A DNA stretch of 64,000 nucleotides, taken from NCBI RefSeq assembly GCF_002868735.1, contig NZ_CP025611.1, positions 1,792,501 through 1,856,500 of the forward strand, written 5' to 3'. This document shows, piece by piece, positions 16,201-25,374 of this stretch. Below the pieces are notes generated by a model. That model did no database searches. It saw only the letters and a program-made list of their open reading frames with translations, and was not told the DNA's origin. This DNA is from Niveispirillum cyanobacteriorum (GTDB lineage Bacteria > Pseudomonadota > Alphaproteobacteria > Azospirillales > Azospirillaceae). Made by a program: the position numbers and the translations under genes. Positions within the stretch are counted from its first letter, which is position 1; every line of letters starts with the position of its first letter.

Positions 16201-17097
16201 TCATACCGCCACGTCCGCCTTGATGGGCGGGTGCGGATCATAGCCATCGACGACGAAATCTTCGATCCGGTAGGCGTCGATGCTCTCGGCGCGCGGGGTC
16301 AGGGTCATGCGCGGCAGGGGGCGCGGGGTGCGGGACAGCTGTTCACGGGCGGCGTCCAGGTGGTTGAGGTAGAGATGCACATCCCCGCCCATCCACACAA
16401 ACTCCCCCAGGCGCAGCCCCGCCTGCTGCGCCAGCATGGCCTGCAAGGCCACCGCACCGGTCAGGTTGAAGGGCAAGCCCAGCAGCACATCGCAGCTGCG
16501 CTGATACATCAGCCCATTCAGGCGGCCATCGCTGGTGACATGGTACTGATAGACCATGTGGCAGGGTGGCAGGGCCATGCCGCCCAGTTCCGGCACGTTC
16601 CAGGCATGGAATAGCAGGCGGCGGCTGGCAGGATTTTCGCGCAAGCCCTTGACCAGGGCCGCGATCTGGTCATGTTCCCGGCCGTCGGGGCCCAGCCAGC
16701 GGCGCCACTGCTTGCCATAGACCGGCCCCAGCTCACCCCACCGGGCGGCAAAGGCATCATCCTCCACGATCCGCTGCTCAAACTCCTTCTGGCTGATCTC
16801 CTCCCCCGTCTCCCGACGGTAGGTGGCAAGCGGCCAGTCGGTCCAGATCGTGACCTTCTCCTTCAGCAGCGGCTGGATATTGGTGCCACCGGTCAGGAAC
16901 CACAGCATCTCCTTGACCGCCAGTTTCCAATAGACGCGCTTGGTGGTCAGGATGGGGACGGTACCGTCCGACAGGTCGAACCGCATCATGGAACCGAACA
17001 GGGACTTCGTGCCCACACCCGTCCGGTCCACGCGGGCATCGCCACGGGCCAGGATGTCTTCCATCAGGTCCAGATATTGCTGTTCGGGATGGCGCAT
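16201..17097 (-). CDS. thyA: Thymidylate synthase
   Basis: A 298-residue ThyA that methylates dUMP to dTMP using methylene-tetrahydrofolate. The nucleophile Cys179 lies in LPPCHM, the N-terminal DRTGVGT phosphate loop is present, and the RSCDVLLGLPFN and HLYLNH motifs are intact. It exceeds the common 264-residue form because of an insertion around residues 87-120, a known long variant. The gene is divergent from folA across about 98 bases, so the folate-consuming and folate-regenerating steps share one control region. The start gives the usual N-terminus (MRHPEQQYLDLM). Confidence 0.96.
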   Translation of the reverse strand: MRHPEQQYLDLMEDILARGDARVDRTGVGTKSLFGSMMRFDLSDGTVPILTTKRVYWKLAVKEMLWFLTGGTNIQPLLKEKVTIWTDWPLATYRRETGEEISQKEFEQRIVEDDAFAARWGELGPVYGKQWRRWLGPDGREHDQIAALVKGLRENPASRRLLFHAWNVPELGGMALPPCHMVYQYHVTSDGRLNGLMYQRSCDVLLGLPFNLTGAVALQAMLAQQAGLRLGEFVWMGGDVHLYLNHLDAAREQLSRTPRPLPRMTLTPRAESIDAYRIEDFVVDGYDPHPPIKADVAV

Positions 17098-17195
17098 CGC
17101 TTGTTGGCCCTGCTTTGCCTGTCATGCTGCAAGTGGTTGTTCATTAGCCCGGCGGGCGGCTATTGTCACCCATCGACCGTCTGGAGACCTCAGCC

Positions 17196-17702
17196 TTGTT
17201 CCTTTCCGTGATCGCCGCCGTCGCCCGCAATGGGGTTATCGGTCATGAAGGCCGCATGCCCTGGAAGCTGCCCAATGATCTGCGCTTCTTCAAGCAGGTG
17301 ACCATGGGTAAGCCCATGATTATGGGTCGCAAGACCTGGGAAAGCTTCGGGTCGAAGCCCTTGCCCGGCCGCCCGCATATCGTGATCACCGGCAACCCGG
17401 ATTTCGTGGCCGAAGGAGCCATCATCGTCCATGACCTGGAAACGGCCATCGCCACGGGCAAGCGCCTGGCGGAAGAAGCCGGTGGCAATGAGGTAATGGT
17501 GATTGGCGGGGCGCAGATCTATGCCGCCGCATTGCCCCTGGCTGACCGCGTCTTCCTGACCGAGATTGCAGCCAGCCCCGCGGGCGACACCTACTTCCCG
17601 GAATTCGACCGCACCGCCTTCCTGGGTGAAGAACTGGGCATGCAGATGGCCAAGGGGCCGGACCAGCCGGCCTTCCGCGTCATGCTGTTCCATCGGCGGT
17701 GA
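17196..17702 (+). CDS. folA: Dihydrofolate reductase
   Basis: A 168-residue enzyme reducing dihydrofolate to tetrahydrofolate, needed after the thymidylate synthase reaction. FolA motifs are clear: VARNGVIG, MPWKLPNDLRFFK, MGRKTWESFG and the GGAQIYAAAL nucleotide-binding segment. The start is placed at TTG 17196 because GGAG lies nine bases upstream and the protein then begins directly with the first beta strand (FLSVIAAV). An in-frame TTG at 17163 lacks such a site. It is divergent from thyA. Confidence 0.93.
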   Translation: MFLSVIAAVARNGVIGHEGRMPWKLPNDLRFFKQVTMGKPMIMGRKTWESFGSKPLPGRPHIVITGNPDFVAEGAIIVHDLETAIATGKRLAEEAGGNEVMVIGGAQIYAAALPLADRVFLTEIAASPAGDTYFPEFDRTAFLGEELGMQMAKGPDQPAFRVMLFHRR

Positions 17703-17707
17703 TCCGG

Positions 17708-18379
17708 ATGACAGGTCTGATGCCCTGGCAGGAGGCGACGGTTGGCAGCGGCCTGATGCTGTCGGCACAGTCCAGCCTCCGGGTCGATCCCGGTATCCTG
17801 GAGCGACAGGTTCAGGCGGCCATCGACAGCGTGCCGGATGAGATGCGTAACCGTTTTGGCAGCCCCAATGGCGATTGGACCGCCATCACCCTTCTGTACA
17901 GGAACCAGAAGGGGATATCTGTGCCGCAGCCGCCGCTGGCCCATATCCCGGTCCTGACCGACCTGCTGCGTGATGCCGGCATCGACCCGTTCGGCCTGCA
18001 TATCACGCGGCAGCCGCCGGGCGTGGACCTGAAATGGCATTTCGACCATCAGTCCCTGCATCTGGATATCTGCCGTCTGCTACTGCCGGTGCGGGTGCCG
18101 GCGGATGCTTTCACCTGGATCGGGCATGAGAAGGTGGCTTATCCGCCCGGCACCCTGTGGACGGGCGATTTCGCCATGCCGCATCAGGTGGAAAACCAGA
18201 CGGACCAGGAACGGATCGTCATCGCCATCGACAGTGCCGTGACGCCCGCCATCCGGGCCTTGTTCCCCGCCAGTCTGTCAAGCGACGGCGCGCGACGTAG
18301 TACACTGGCGCAGGAAGGTATCAACGCCCTTCTTGCCGCGCGCGCAAGCCCACTGATTTGCCCCGTCAAAAATTCTTGA
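17708..18379 (+). CDS. Aspartyl/asparaginyl beta-hydroxylase-like protein
   Basis: A protein of 223 residues. Its central region fits the double-stranded beta-helix hydroxylase pattern: an HxD pair in WHFDH (His111, Asp113), a distal His159 in MPHQVEN and Arg169 in QERIVIAID, the usual iron and 2-oxoglutarate ligands. The fit to the aspartyl/asparaginyl hydroxylase family is from motif reading only. The ATG at 17708 lies six bases after folA; a GTG at 17699 overlapping its stop is an alternative. It is probably co-transcribed with folA. The substrate is unknown. Confidence 0.6.
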   Translation: MTGLMPWQEATVGSGLMLSAQSSLRVDPGILERQVQAAIDSVPDEMRNRFGSPNGDWTAITLLYRNQKGISVPQPPLAHIPVLTDLLRDAGIDPFGLHITRQPPGVDLKWHFDHQSLHLDICRLLLPVRVPADAFTWIGHEKVAYPPGTLWTGDFAMPHQVENQTDQERIVIAIDSAVTPAIRALFPASLSSDGARRSTLAQEGINALLAARASPLICPVKNS

Positions 18380-18391
18380 CCGACCGTTCTT
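18376..18391 (+). promoter_or_regulatory. Candidate TetR-type operator/promoter element
   Basis: TTGACCGACCGTTCTT precedes the hotdog-TetR gene pair. The core GACCGACCGTTC is an imperfect palindrome (GAnCGnnCGnTC, 8 of 12 positions symmetric) and overlaps a TTGACC -35-like hexamer. Autoregulation by the downstream TetR protein is inferred. Confidence 0.3.
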
Positions 18392-18424
18392 TTTTGCCCA
18401 ATGTCTCCATCGGAGACTTTTACC

Positions 18425-18919
18425 ATGCTGAAAATCATCCTTCCCCTGTTGTTCAAGGTGAGGCCCAAGATGGTCTATGACATGATCCGCCAGCAGATGG
18501 TGGGTTCCCTGCCCTTCGTGCGCCATTGCGGCATTGATCTGGTTGCGCTGGGCGACGGCACCGCCGAGGCGCGGGTGACCGACCGGGCGGAGGTGAAGAA
18601 CCATATCGGCACGCCCCATGCCGGCGTCATCTTCACCCTGGCCGAAACGGCCAGCGGCGGCGCGATGGCTGGTGCCATGGCGCCTGTCCTGGCGGGCATC
18701 CGGCCCGTGGCGGCCCAGGCGACGATCCAGTATCTGGCCGTAGCCAAGGGCGATCTGCGTGCCGTGGCCCGCACGGGCCGGTCGGGTGCCGATTTGCGGG
18801 CGGAACTGGAATCCTCCGGCAAGGTGCGGTTCCCCGTTGAGGTGGAGATCCTGGACGGGGCGGACCAGCCTGTGTCGAAGATGGTGGTGGAATGGTACGT
18901 CAGTCCCAAGCGGTCCTGA
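18425..18919 (+). CDS. Hotdog-fold thioesterase-like protein
   Basis: A 164-residue protein with a single hotdog domain of the PaaI/DUF4442 type. The central helix region reads NHIGTPHAGVIFTLAETAS, where acyl-CoA thioesterases carry their active-site residues, followed by the AQATIQYLAVAKGDLRAVA strands. Start 18425 is chosen because GGAG lies nine bases upstream; an in-frame ATG at 18401 has no such site. The TetR gene overlaps its 3' end by 28 bases, so both are one operon. Hydrolysis of an acyl-CoA or sequestration of a thioester is plausible. Confidence 0.75.
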   Translation: MLKIILPLLFKVRPKMVYDMIRQQMVGSLPFVRHCGIDLVALGDGTAEARVTDRAEVKNHIGTPHAGVIFTLAETASGGAMAGAMAPVLAGIRPVAAQATIQYLAVAKGDLRAVARTGRSGADLRAELESSGKVRFPVEVEILDGADQPVSKMVVEWYVSPKRS

Positions 18920-19506
18920 CCACCAACCCGCCCGCCCGCCGCGAAAGCTTCCACCATGGTGACCTGCGCGCCGCATCCCTCTCGGCGGCCCTGGCCATGG
19001 TGGAGGCAGGCGGCCCCGAGGCCCTGTCGTTCCGCGCGGTCGCAGCGGCGGTCGGTGTCAATCACCGTGCGCTTTACCGCCATTTCGCGGACAAGCATGA
19101 ACTGACACTGGCCCTGGCGGCACAGGGGTTCGATGGGCTGGCCGCCGTCATCCAGGCCGGGTTCGATGCCGATGGCGGTAGGGCCAGCCCCGGCCCGCTC
19201 TACCGCGCCTATGTGGATTTCGCCCTGGACCGGCCCGCCCTTTACGCCCTGATGTATGGGATTCCGGGACAGGATTACCTGACCCATCCGGCACTGGCCC
19301 CATCGGTAGCCAAGGTCACGCGTCTGGCGGGCAAGGCCTTCCGCCGGGCGGACGACCCGCCCGGCTTCTCCATCGCCATCCGCGACCGCGTCATGCGGGC
19401 CTGGGGGGAGGTGCATGGCCTTTGCGATCTGTGGCAGCGCGGGGCGCTCAGGGCGCGGGATGCCGGGGCGGCCAAGGCCTATATCCTTGCTTTGCTGGCA
19501 CAATGA
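18892..19506 (+). CDS. TetR/AcrR family transcriptional regulator
   Basis: A 204-residue repressor-type protein. The N-terminal helix-turn-helix (about residues 25-70) reads GPEALSFRAVAAAVGVN then HRALYRHFADKHEL, classic TetR. The C-terminal half is a helical ligand-binding domain, probably of the WHG/TetR_C type (PGPLYRAYVDFALDRPALYALMY). The start overlaps the upstream thioesterase-like gene by 28 bases. It probably controls its own operon in response to an acyl or lipophilic ligand, which is inference. Confidence 0.85.
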   Translation: MVRQSQAVLTTNPPARRESFHHGDLRAASLSAALAMVEAGGPEALSFRAVAAAVGVNHRALYRHFADKHELTLALAAQGFDGLAAVIQAGFDADGGRASPGPLYRAYVDFALDRPALYALMYGIPGQDYLTHPALAPSVAKVTRLAGKAFRRADDPPGFSIAIRDRVMRAWGEVHGLCDLWQRGALRARDAGAAKAYILALLAQ

Positions 19507-19594
19507 TGCGTCCGCCACCTCTGCGCCACGCGATATCCCGCCGCGCTTCTTTGGCACTTCACGCAGACCCATCGGTCGATATCTTCTGCACGCC

Positions 19595-20236
19595 ATGCAA
19601 TTGACCACCATCCCCGACCACATCCTGCCGGATGCCCTGGCCACGGTTGCCAGCCACTTGGCCCCGGAAAGCCGGACGGCGCAGGTATTTGCCCGCATCG
19701 CAGCCACGCGCGACCTGGTCGCGCTGGGCGTGGACACGCCGGCGCACCGGGCGGCGGGCGTCAATCTGGCCCGGCGCTTTGGTATCGGCGTGATCGACGA
19801 GGAACCGCAGGCGGCTTTCTCCTATGATGGTCATTCCATCCGCACCCGGTCAGAGGCATATGTCCTGATCCATGAGGTGGCGCACTGGCTGGTGGCCCCG
19901 CCCGAACGCCGGGGCCTGATCGATTTCGGCCTGGGTGCCGGCCCTGAGTCCGGTCGCGTGGACGAGGCCAACCGCGCCCTTGCCGTGGGCCAGGATGACC
20001 AGATACGCGAAGAGGCGCTGGCCTCGCTGCTGGGAATCCTGTGGGAGGTGGAGTTGGGTCAGCCCGCTATCCTGGCCTTCCTGGAACAGAACTGGCTGGA
20101 GGGCTGGGAACGGCCAGCCTGCGCTGAGAATCTAACCGACAATGTCGAAGCGCTTTTCCAGGCGGGTTTGATCAATGCGGATGGGCGGCCAATTCCGCCG
20201 GAATCGTGCGTGGATCGCGCCTGCGCCGCAGCTTGA
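19595..20236 (+). CDS. HExxH-motif protein, possibly EF-P hydroxylase-like
   Basis: A 213-residue protein of uncertain family. It carries HEVAHW within VLIHEVAHWLVAPPERRGL, followed by IDFGLGAGPESGR, which resembles the His-rich core and DFGYW-type strand of EpmC, the hydroxylase acting on lysylated EF-P in enterobacteria. Overall similarity is limited, neither epmA nor epmB is nearby, and a small metallopeptidase remains possible. The ATG at 19595 was selected over the open upstream frame, which overlaps the TetR gene. Confidence 0.5.
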   Translation: MQLTTIPDHILPDALATVASHLAPESRTAQVFARIAATRDLVALGVDTPAHRAAGVNLARRFGIGVIDEEPQAAFSYDGHSIRTRSEAYVLIHEVAHWLVAPPERRGLIDFGLGAGPESGRVDEANRALAVGQDDQIREEALASLLGILWEVELGQPAILAFLEQNWLEGWERPACAENLTDNVEALFQAGLINADGRPIPPESCVDRACAAA

Positions 20237-20317
20237 TTTCGTTATTTCACACCCCCTTGCGGGTGGTTTGAGGATGCGGTTCCCTGAAGGCAAAACCATT
20301 TGCCCCAGGGGGGAAAC

Positions 20318-21685
20318 ATGTCCGGCGCACCCGCCATCCTGTCCATGATCGGCAACACCCCGATCGTCCGCGTCACCCGTTTCGATACCGGCCCGTGTGA
20401 GCTGTATCTGAAGCTGGAGAACCAGAATCCCGGCGGCTCCATCAAGGACCGAATCGCGCTCAAGATGATCGAGGCGGCTGAAGCCGAAGGCAAGCTGGCC
20501 CCCGGCGGTACCGTGATCGAGGCGACGGCGGGCAATACCGGCCTGGGCCTGGCCCTGGTCTGTGCCGCCAAGGGTTACCGCCTGATCCTGGTCATCCCTG
20601 ACAAGATGGCGACCGAGAAGATCAACAATCTGCGGGCACTTGGCGCACAGATCCACATCACCCGATCGGATGTGGGCAAGGGTCACCCCGCCTATTACCA
20701 GGACATTGCCGAACGCCTGTCGAATGAAATCCCCGGCAGCTTCTATGTGAACCAGTTCGCCAACCCGGCCAATCCCCGCGCGCATGAGGAATGGACCGGC
20801 CCGGAGATGCTGCGCCAGATGGATGGCGATATCGACGCGGTGGTGGCCGGCATCGGCTCTGGTGGTACCTTCACGGGCCTGGGTGCCTTCTTCGCCAAGG
20901 CCAGCCCCAAGACCGCCATGGTCATTGCCGATCCGGTCGGGTCCATCATCGCCGATCTGGTGAACAAGGGCACGCATGACGAACCCGGTTCCTGGGTCGT
21001 TGAAGGCGTGGGCGAGGATTTCGTGCCCCCTATCTGCGACCTCCAGTACGCCAAGGCCGCCTATTATGTCAGCGACACCGAAAGCCTGAATGCCGCGCGC
21101 GACCTGCTGCGGCTGGAGGGCATCCTGGCCGGGTCCTCATCGGGCACCCTGTTCGCGGCGGCGCTGAAATATTGCCGGGCGCAGACGACGCCCAAGAAGG
21201 TCGTCACCTTCGTCTGCGACACGGGCAACAAGTACCTGTCGAAGATGTTCAACGATGCCTGGATGGAAGATCACGGCTTCACCCCGCGCGAACGTCATAA
21301 TGACCTGCGCGACCTGATGACCCGCCGTTTCGACAAGGGGCAGGTCGTGACAGTCGGGCCGGAGGATACGCTGCTGACCGCGTACAAGCGGATGCGGATT
21401 TCCGACGTGTCACAGCTTCCCGTGATGGAAGGCGAACGGGTGATCGGTATCCTGGATGAAAGCGACCTGCTGCTGCATGTCGAAAAGGACCCGGCCCGGT
21501 TCCGCGACAAGGTCTATACGGCCATGGTCAATCGGCTGGAAACCCTGCCCGTGACGGCGACCATGGCCGACCTGCGCGCCCTGTTCAACCGTAACATGGT
21601 GGCCATCATCATGGACGGCCCGGTGTTCCTGGGCCTGCTGACCCGCACCGACGTGCTGAACCATCTGCGCCGGCAGTTGGGGTAA
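20318..21685 (+). CDS. Cystathionine beta-synthase with C-terminal CBS domains
   Basis: A 455-residue PLP enzyme of fold type II. The Schiff-base Lys43 lies in GGSIKDR, the substrate loop is EATAGNTGLGLAL, and the phosphate-binding loop is GIGSGGTFTG. Two CBS domains occupy about residues 330-455 (VVTVGPEDTL, then LPVTATMADL), giving the beta-synthase architecture rather than plain cysteine synthase. It condenses serine and homocysteine to cystathionine, although related enzymes accept O-acetylserine. The start at 20318 has AGGGGGG closely upstream. It is monocistronic and ends at a bidirectional terminator. Confidence 0.88.
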   Translation: MSGAPAILSMIGNTPIVRVTRFDTGPCELYLKLENQNPGGSIKDRIALKMIEAAEAEGKLAPGGTVIEATAGNTGLGLALVCAAKGYRLILVIPDKMATEKINNLRALGAQIHITRSDVGKGHPAYYQDIAERLSNEIPGSFYVNQFANPANPRAHEEWTGPEMLRQMDGDIDAVVAGIGSGGTFTGLGAFFAKASPKTAMVIADPVGSIIADLVNKGTHDEPGSWVVEGVGEDFVPPICDLQYAKAAYYVSDTESLNAARDLLRLEGILAGSSSGTLFAAALKYCRAQTTPKKVVTFVCDTGNKYLSKMFNDAWMEDHGFTPRERHNDLRDLMTRRFDKGQVVTVGPEDTLLTAYKRMRISDVSQLPVMEGERVIGILDESDLLLHVEKDPARFRDKVYTAMVNRLETLPVTATMADLRALFNRNMVAIIMDGPVFLGLLTRTDVLNHLRRQLG

Positions 21686-21689
21686 AATA

Positions 21690-21720
21690 AAAAGGGCCGC
21701 TCCAATGGGGCGGCCCTTTT
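21690..21720. terminator. Bidirectional terminator between cbs-like gene and phoB
   Basis: AAAAGGGCCGC and GCGGCCCTTTT form a perfect 11-bp stem around a nine-base loop. The A-run and T-run flanks make it work for both converging genes. Confidence 0.88.
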
Positions 21721-21724
21721 CACA

Positions 21725-22432
21725 TCACATCGTGGTCTTGTTATCCAACGCGTATCCCGCCGACCGGACGGTGCGGATCACATCCTGCTCTTCCGTCTCA
21801 TTCAGCGCCTTGCGCAGCCGGCGGATATGCACGTCGACGGTGCGCAGCTCCACATAGACATCGTGGCCCCAGACGATGTCCAGCAGCTGTTCACGCGAGA
21901 AAACCCGCCCCGGATGCTGCATGAAATGGCGCAGCAGGGCGAATTCCTTCGGGCCCAGATGGATATCCCGGCACCCGCGCCGCACGCGGTGCGCGGCCAG
22001 GTCCATGGAGATGTCGGAGAAGCGCAGCAGTTCCTCCGCCAGCCCCGGCGAGGCGCGGCGCAGGACGGCGCGGATGCGGGCGACCAGTTCGGTGGGACTG
22101 AACGGCTTGGACAGGTAATCATCCGCCCCGCTATTCAGTCCACGGACCTTGTCCGCTTCTTCCCCGCGCGCCGTCAGCATGATGACGGGCGTCTCGCGGG
22201 TCTTGGGGTTGCGGCGCAACTGACGGCAGACCTCCAGCCCGCTCATCAACGGCAGCATCCAATCCAGCAGGATCAGATGCGGGCTGCGTTCATCGGCCAG
22301 CAGCAGGGCTTCTTCCCCGTCACCGGCGGTGATGACCCGGAACCCTTCACGTTCCAGATTGTAGGACAGCAGGGTAACGAGGTCGGCCTCGTCTTCAACA
22401 ACCAGGATCAGCGGCTTCAAGGCGGCGTTCAT
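21725..22432 (-). CDS. phoB: Phosphate regulon response regulator PhoB
   Basis: A 235-residue OmpR-family regulator. The receiver domain has the phospho-acceptor Asp57 in LLDWMLP, the acidic pocket VVEDEAD and the switch lysine in SKPFSP. The winged-helix output domain ends with VDVHIRRLRKALN and VRSAGYALD, close to PhoB. When phosphorylated by PhoR it binds Pho boxes and activates phosphate-starvation genes. It is the last gene of the pst-phoU-phoB run, 43 bases after phoU, while phoR lies at the other end of the cluster. Confidence 0.95.
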   Translation of the reverse strand: MNAALKPLILVVEDEADLVTLLSYNLEREGFRVITAGDGEEALLLADERSPHLILLDWMLPLMSGLEVCRQLRRNPKTRETPVIMLTARGEEADKVRGLNSGADDYLSKPFSPTELVARIRAVLRRASPGLAEELLRFSDISMDLAAHRVRRGCRDIHLGPKEFALLRHFMQHPGRVFSREQLLDIVWGHDVYVELRTVDVHIRRLRKALNETEEQDVIRTVRSAGYALDNKTTM

Positions 22433-22475
22433 CGGGGTCCCTTGGCGCTAGACGGGGTGACAGGGAGAGGCCGTT

Positions 22476-23201
22476 TCAGCCTTCGCTGTCCACCGGTTCA
22501 ATGATGGTGAAGCTGGACTTGTCGCTCTTGGGCCGTTCCGCCGTCAGCGGCTGGCCCTTGACCAGGAAATGCACAGTTTCCGCAATGTTCGTCGCATGGT
22601 CGCCGGCGCGTTCCAGGTTCTTGGCGATGAACAGCAGGTGCGTGCAGGGGGTGATGTTGCGCGGGTCTTCCATCATGTAGGTCAGGACCTCGCGGAAAAG
22701 GCTGGTATAGAGGTCATCCAGCTCTTCATCCCGGTGCCAGGCGGCCACGGCCTTTTCGACATCGCGGTCGATATAGGCATCCAGCACGTCCTTCAGCATT
22801 TCCTGCACCAGACGCCCCATGCGCGGGATGGTCCCGGCGGGTCGCATGACCGGCAACTGCGCCAGGGCGATGGAGCGCTTGGCGATATTGGCGGCATAAT
22901 CGCCCGTGCGTTCCAGATCGGCGGAGATTTTCAAGGCGGCCAGTACTTCACGCAGGTCCACACCGACCGGCGCACGCAGCGCCAGCATACGGATGGCGTC
23001 ATGTTCAATCTGGCGCTCAAACTCATCCAGGCGGGTATCGCCCTGCATGACTTTGGTGGCGCCTTCGACATCGCGGCGGCCCACGGCCTGCACGGCCGCT
23101 TCCACCTGCGCCTCCACCACGCCGCCCATCTGGGCGATCAGGTTGGACAGGCGCTGCAACTCCGCCTCAAAGGACTTGACGGTATGTTCGGTCGGCGACA
23201 T
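22476..23201 (-). CDS. phoU: Phosphate signalling protein PhoU
   Basis: A 241-residue all-helical protein with the two PhoU repeats: EFERQIEHDAIRMLALRAPV with DLERTGDYAANIAKR in the first, and NLERAGDHATNIAETVHFLV in the second. The ExxxD metal-binding positions of each repeat are kept. PhoU links the Pst transporter to PhoR and dampens the phosphate response when phosphate is plentiful. It sits between pstB and phoB in one transcription unit. Confidence 0.95.
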   Translation of the reverse strand: MSPTEHTVKSFEAELQRLSNLIAQMGGVVEAQVEAAVQAVGRRDVEGATKVMQGDTRLDEFERQIEHDAIRMLALRAPVGVDLREVLAALKISADLERTGDYAANIAKRSIALAQLPVMRPAGTIPRMGRLVQEMLKDVLDAYIDRDVEKAVAAWHRDEELDDLYTSLFREVLTYMMEDPRNITPCTHLLFIAKNLERAGDHATNIAETVHFLVKGQPLTAERPKSDKSSFTIIEPVDSEG

Positions 23202-23248
23202 GGACGTAAACCCTCAAAGCGTAAAGAGCGTTGGTTGGGGAACTGGTA

Positions 23249-24052
23249 TCAACCGTAGCGGCCGGTGATGTACCCCTGGGTGCGCTCGTCGCGCGGGTTG
23301 GTGAAAATCTCTTCCGTGTCACCCACCTCCACCAGATCGCCCAGATGGAAGAAGGCCGTGCGCTGCGACACGCGGGCGGCCTGCTGCATGTTGTGGGTGA
23401 CGATGGCGATGGTGAAGCTTTCACGCAGCTCGTCGATCAGCTCTTCGATATGCGCGGTGGCGATGGGGTCCAGGGCCGAACAGGGCTCGTCCATCAAGAT
23501 GACTTCCGGGCTGACGGCAACGGCGCGCGCGATGCAGAGGCGCTGCTGCTGACCACCCGACAGGCCGGTGCCGGGCTCATGCAGGCGATCCTTGACCTCA
23601 TTCCACAGGCCAGCACGCTTCAGCGACGTTTCGACGATGGCATCGAACTCGTCCTTGCGGGTGGCAAGGCCATGCAGCTTCGGCCCGTAGATCACATTTT
23701 CATAGATCGATTTGGGGAACGGGTTCGGCTTCTGGAACACCATGCCGACCCGGGCGCGCAACTGCACCACGTCCAGCTTGGGATCATAGATATCTTCGCC
23801 ATCCAGCAGGATCTTGCCTTCGACGCGGCAGATATCGATCGTGTCGTTCATGCGGTTCAGCGTCCGCAGGAACGTGGACTTGCCGCAGCCCGAGGGCCCG
23901 ATCATGGCCAGAACCTCGTTCTGGTACAGATCGACATTGACGCCGTGCAGCGCACGCTTGGCGCCGTAAAACACTTTCACGTCACGGGCCGACATCTTCA
24001 CCGTCTGCGCGACGGCGGCCTGGGCGGGCTTGTTCAGGGTCATGCTGTCCAT
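23249..24052 (-). CDS. pstB: Phosphate ABC transporter ATP-binding protein PstB
   Basis: A 267-residue ABC ATPase. Walker A reads GPSGCGKST, the PstB-typical LRTLNRMND follows, the signature is LSGGQQQR and Walker B is [12 protein letters not shown]. It powers phosphate import through PstA and PstC at the inner membrane. Start 24052 lies two bases after the pstA stop; a GTG at 24061 overlapping pstA and an ATG at 24043 are alternatives, none with a strong ribosome site, so translation is probably coupled. Confidence 0.95.
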   Translation of the reverse strand: MDSMTLNKPAQAAVAQTVKMSARDVKVFYGAKRALHGVNVDLYQNEVLAMIGPSGCGKSTFLRTLNRMNDTIDICRVEGKILLDGEDIYDPKLDVVQLRARVGMVFQKPNPFPKSIYENVIYGPKLHGLATRKDEFDAIVETSLKRAGLWNEVKDRLHEPGTGLSGGQQQRLCIARAVAVSPEVILMDEPCSALDPIATAHIEELIDELRESFTIAIVTHNMQQAARVSQRTAFFHLGDLVEVGDTEEIFTNPRDERTQGYITGRYG

Positions 24053-24054
24053 GG

Positions 24055-25374
24055 TTACCACCGACGTTCGAATTTCTTGCGCAGCCAGATGGCGGCACCG
24101 TTCATCAGGATCAGGAAGGCCAGCAGCACAAGGATGGCGGCCGAGGTCAGTTCGACAAAGCCGCGTTCCGGCTTGTCCGCCCAGATGAAGATCTGCACGG
24201 GCAGGACAGAGGAGCTGGCAAGCAAGCTATCGGGCGCCGACGTGACGAAGGCATTCATGCCGATCATCAGCAGCGGCGCCGTCTCACCCACGGCATGGGC
24301 CATGCCGATGATGGTGCCCGTCATGATGCCCGGCATCGCCAGCGGCAGCACATGATGCATCACCGCCTGAAGCTTGGACGCACCCATACCCAGTGCGGCC
24401 TCGCGGATCGAGGGCGGAACCGCCTTCAACGCGGCGCGGCTGGCGATGATGATGGTGGGCAGCACCAGCAGACCCAGCACTAGACCGCCGACCAGCGGGG
24501 CAGAGCGGGGCATGCCGAAGAAGTTGAGAAACACCGCCAGACCCAGCAGACCGAACACGATGGAGGGCACGGCCGCCAGATTGTTGATGTTCACCTCGAT
24601 GATCTCGGTAAACCGGTTCTTGGGCGCGAATTCTTCCAGATAGACCGCCGCCGCGACGCCGATGGGCAGGGAGATGGCCAGCGTGACCAGCATCGTCAAC
24701 AGCGTCCCTACCGCCGCACCCAACAAGCCTGCCAATTCAGGGTAATTGCTGTCGCTGGCGGTAAAGAAGGTGGTGTTGAAGGCCGACTTCACGTCTCCGC
24801 GCTGCTCCAGGCTGTCGAACCAGGCCAGCTGCTTGTCGTTGATCGGACGCTCAATCTCGGGCAAGTCGCGGTCGATGCCGCCCTTGACGATCTGGTTGAT
24901 ACCGTCGGAGGCCGGCAGCCAGACCTCGATCGTCTGACCGACCAGGGACGGGTTCTTGTCCAGCATCTGGCCCAGGCGAACGCCGGCCACGGGGCTGACC
25001 AGACCGCGCAGGTCACGCTTCTCCGTCCGGCCCGTGATGTCCGGGAACGCCTTGTAAAGGGCGTCGGTCACCAGGGTCTGGAAGGCACCACGATCCCACT
25101 CGGCCGGGTTGCCGGTACCCTGCGGGTCGATGGTGCCGGCATCGATGGTCACCGCCAGCTTGACCTCTGTCTGGAAGAAGGCGGACGTGCCTTCCTTCAG
25201 CAGGGTCGACAGCAGGATGACCAGCATCGAGCAGGCGAACAGGATGGCCAGGATGCCATAGAGGCGGAAGCGGCGTTCGGCGGCATAGCGCGCCTTCAGT
25301 CGCTTGGTGGCGGCGTCGCCGGTGTGAAGGGACACGGGCATGGCTGTGGGCATCGGCTCTGCGATCTCAGTCAT
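24055..25374 (-). CDS. pstA: Phosphate ABC transporter permease PstA
   Basis: A 439-residue inner-membrane permease, longer than the enterobacterial form because of an N-terminal extension. After the first membrane segment (about residues 30-60) a large periplasmic insert (DUF3333-like) reaches to about residue 190. The core permease follows, with the coupling-helix segment [21 protein letters not shown]. The start at 25374 (MTEIAEPMP) has GGGAAA upstream and overlaps the pstC stop by eight bases. The longer frame to 25416 lies inside pstC. Confidence 0.93.
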   Translation of the reverse strand: MTEIAEPMPTAMPVSLHTGDAATKRLKARYAAERRFRLYGILAILFACSMLVILLSTLLKEGTSAFFQTEVKLAVTIDAGTIDPQGTGNPAEWDRGAFQTLVTDALYKAFPDITGRTEKRDLRGLVSPVAGVRLGQMLDKNPSLVGQTIEVWLPASDGINQIVKGGIDRDLPEIERPINDKQLAWFDSLEQRGDVKSAFNTTFFTASDSNYPELAGLLGAAVGTLLTMLVTLAISLPIGVAAAVYLEEFAPKNRFTEIIEVNINNLAAVPSIVFGLLGLAVFLNFFGMPRSAPLVGGLVLGLLVLPTIIIASRAALKAVPPSIREAALGMGASKLQAVMHHVLPLAMPGIMTGTIIGMAHAVGETAPLLMIGMNAFVTSAPDSLLASSSVLPVQIFIWADKPERGFVELTSAAILVLLAFLILMNGAAIWLRKKFERRW

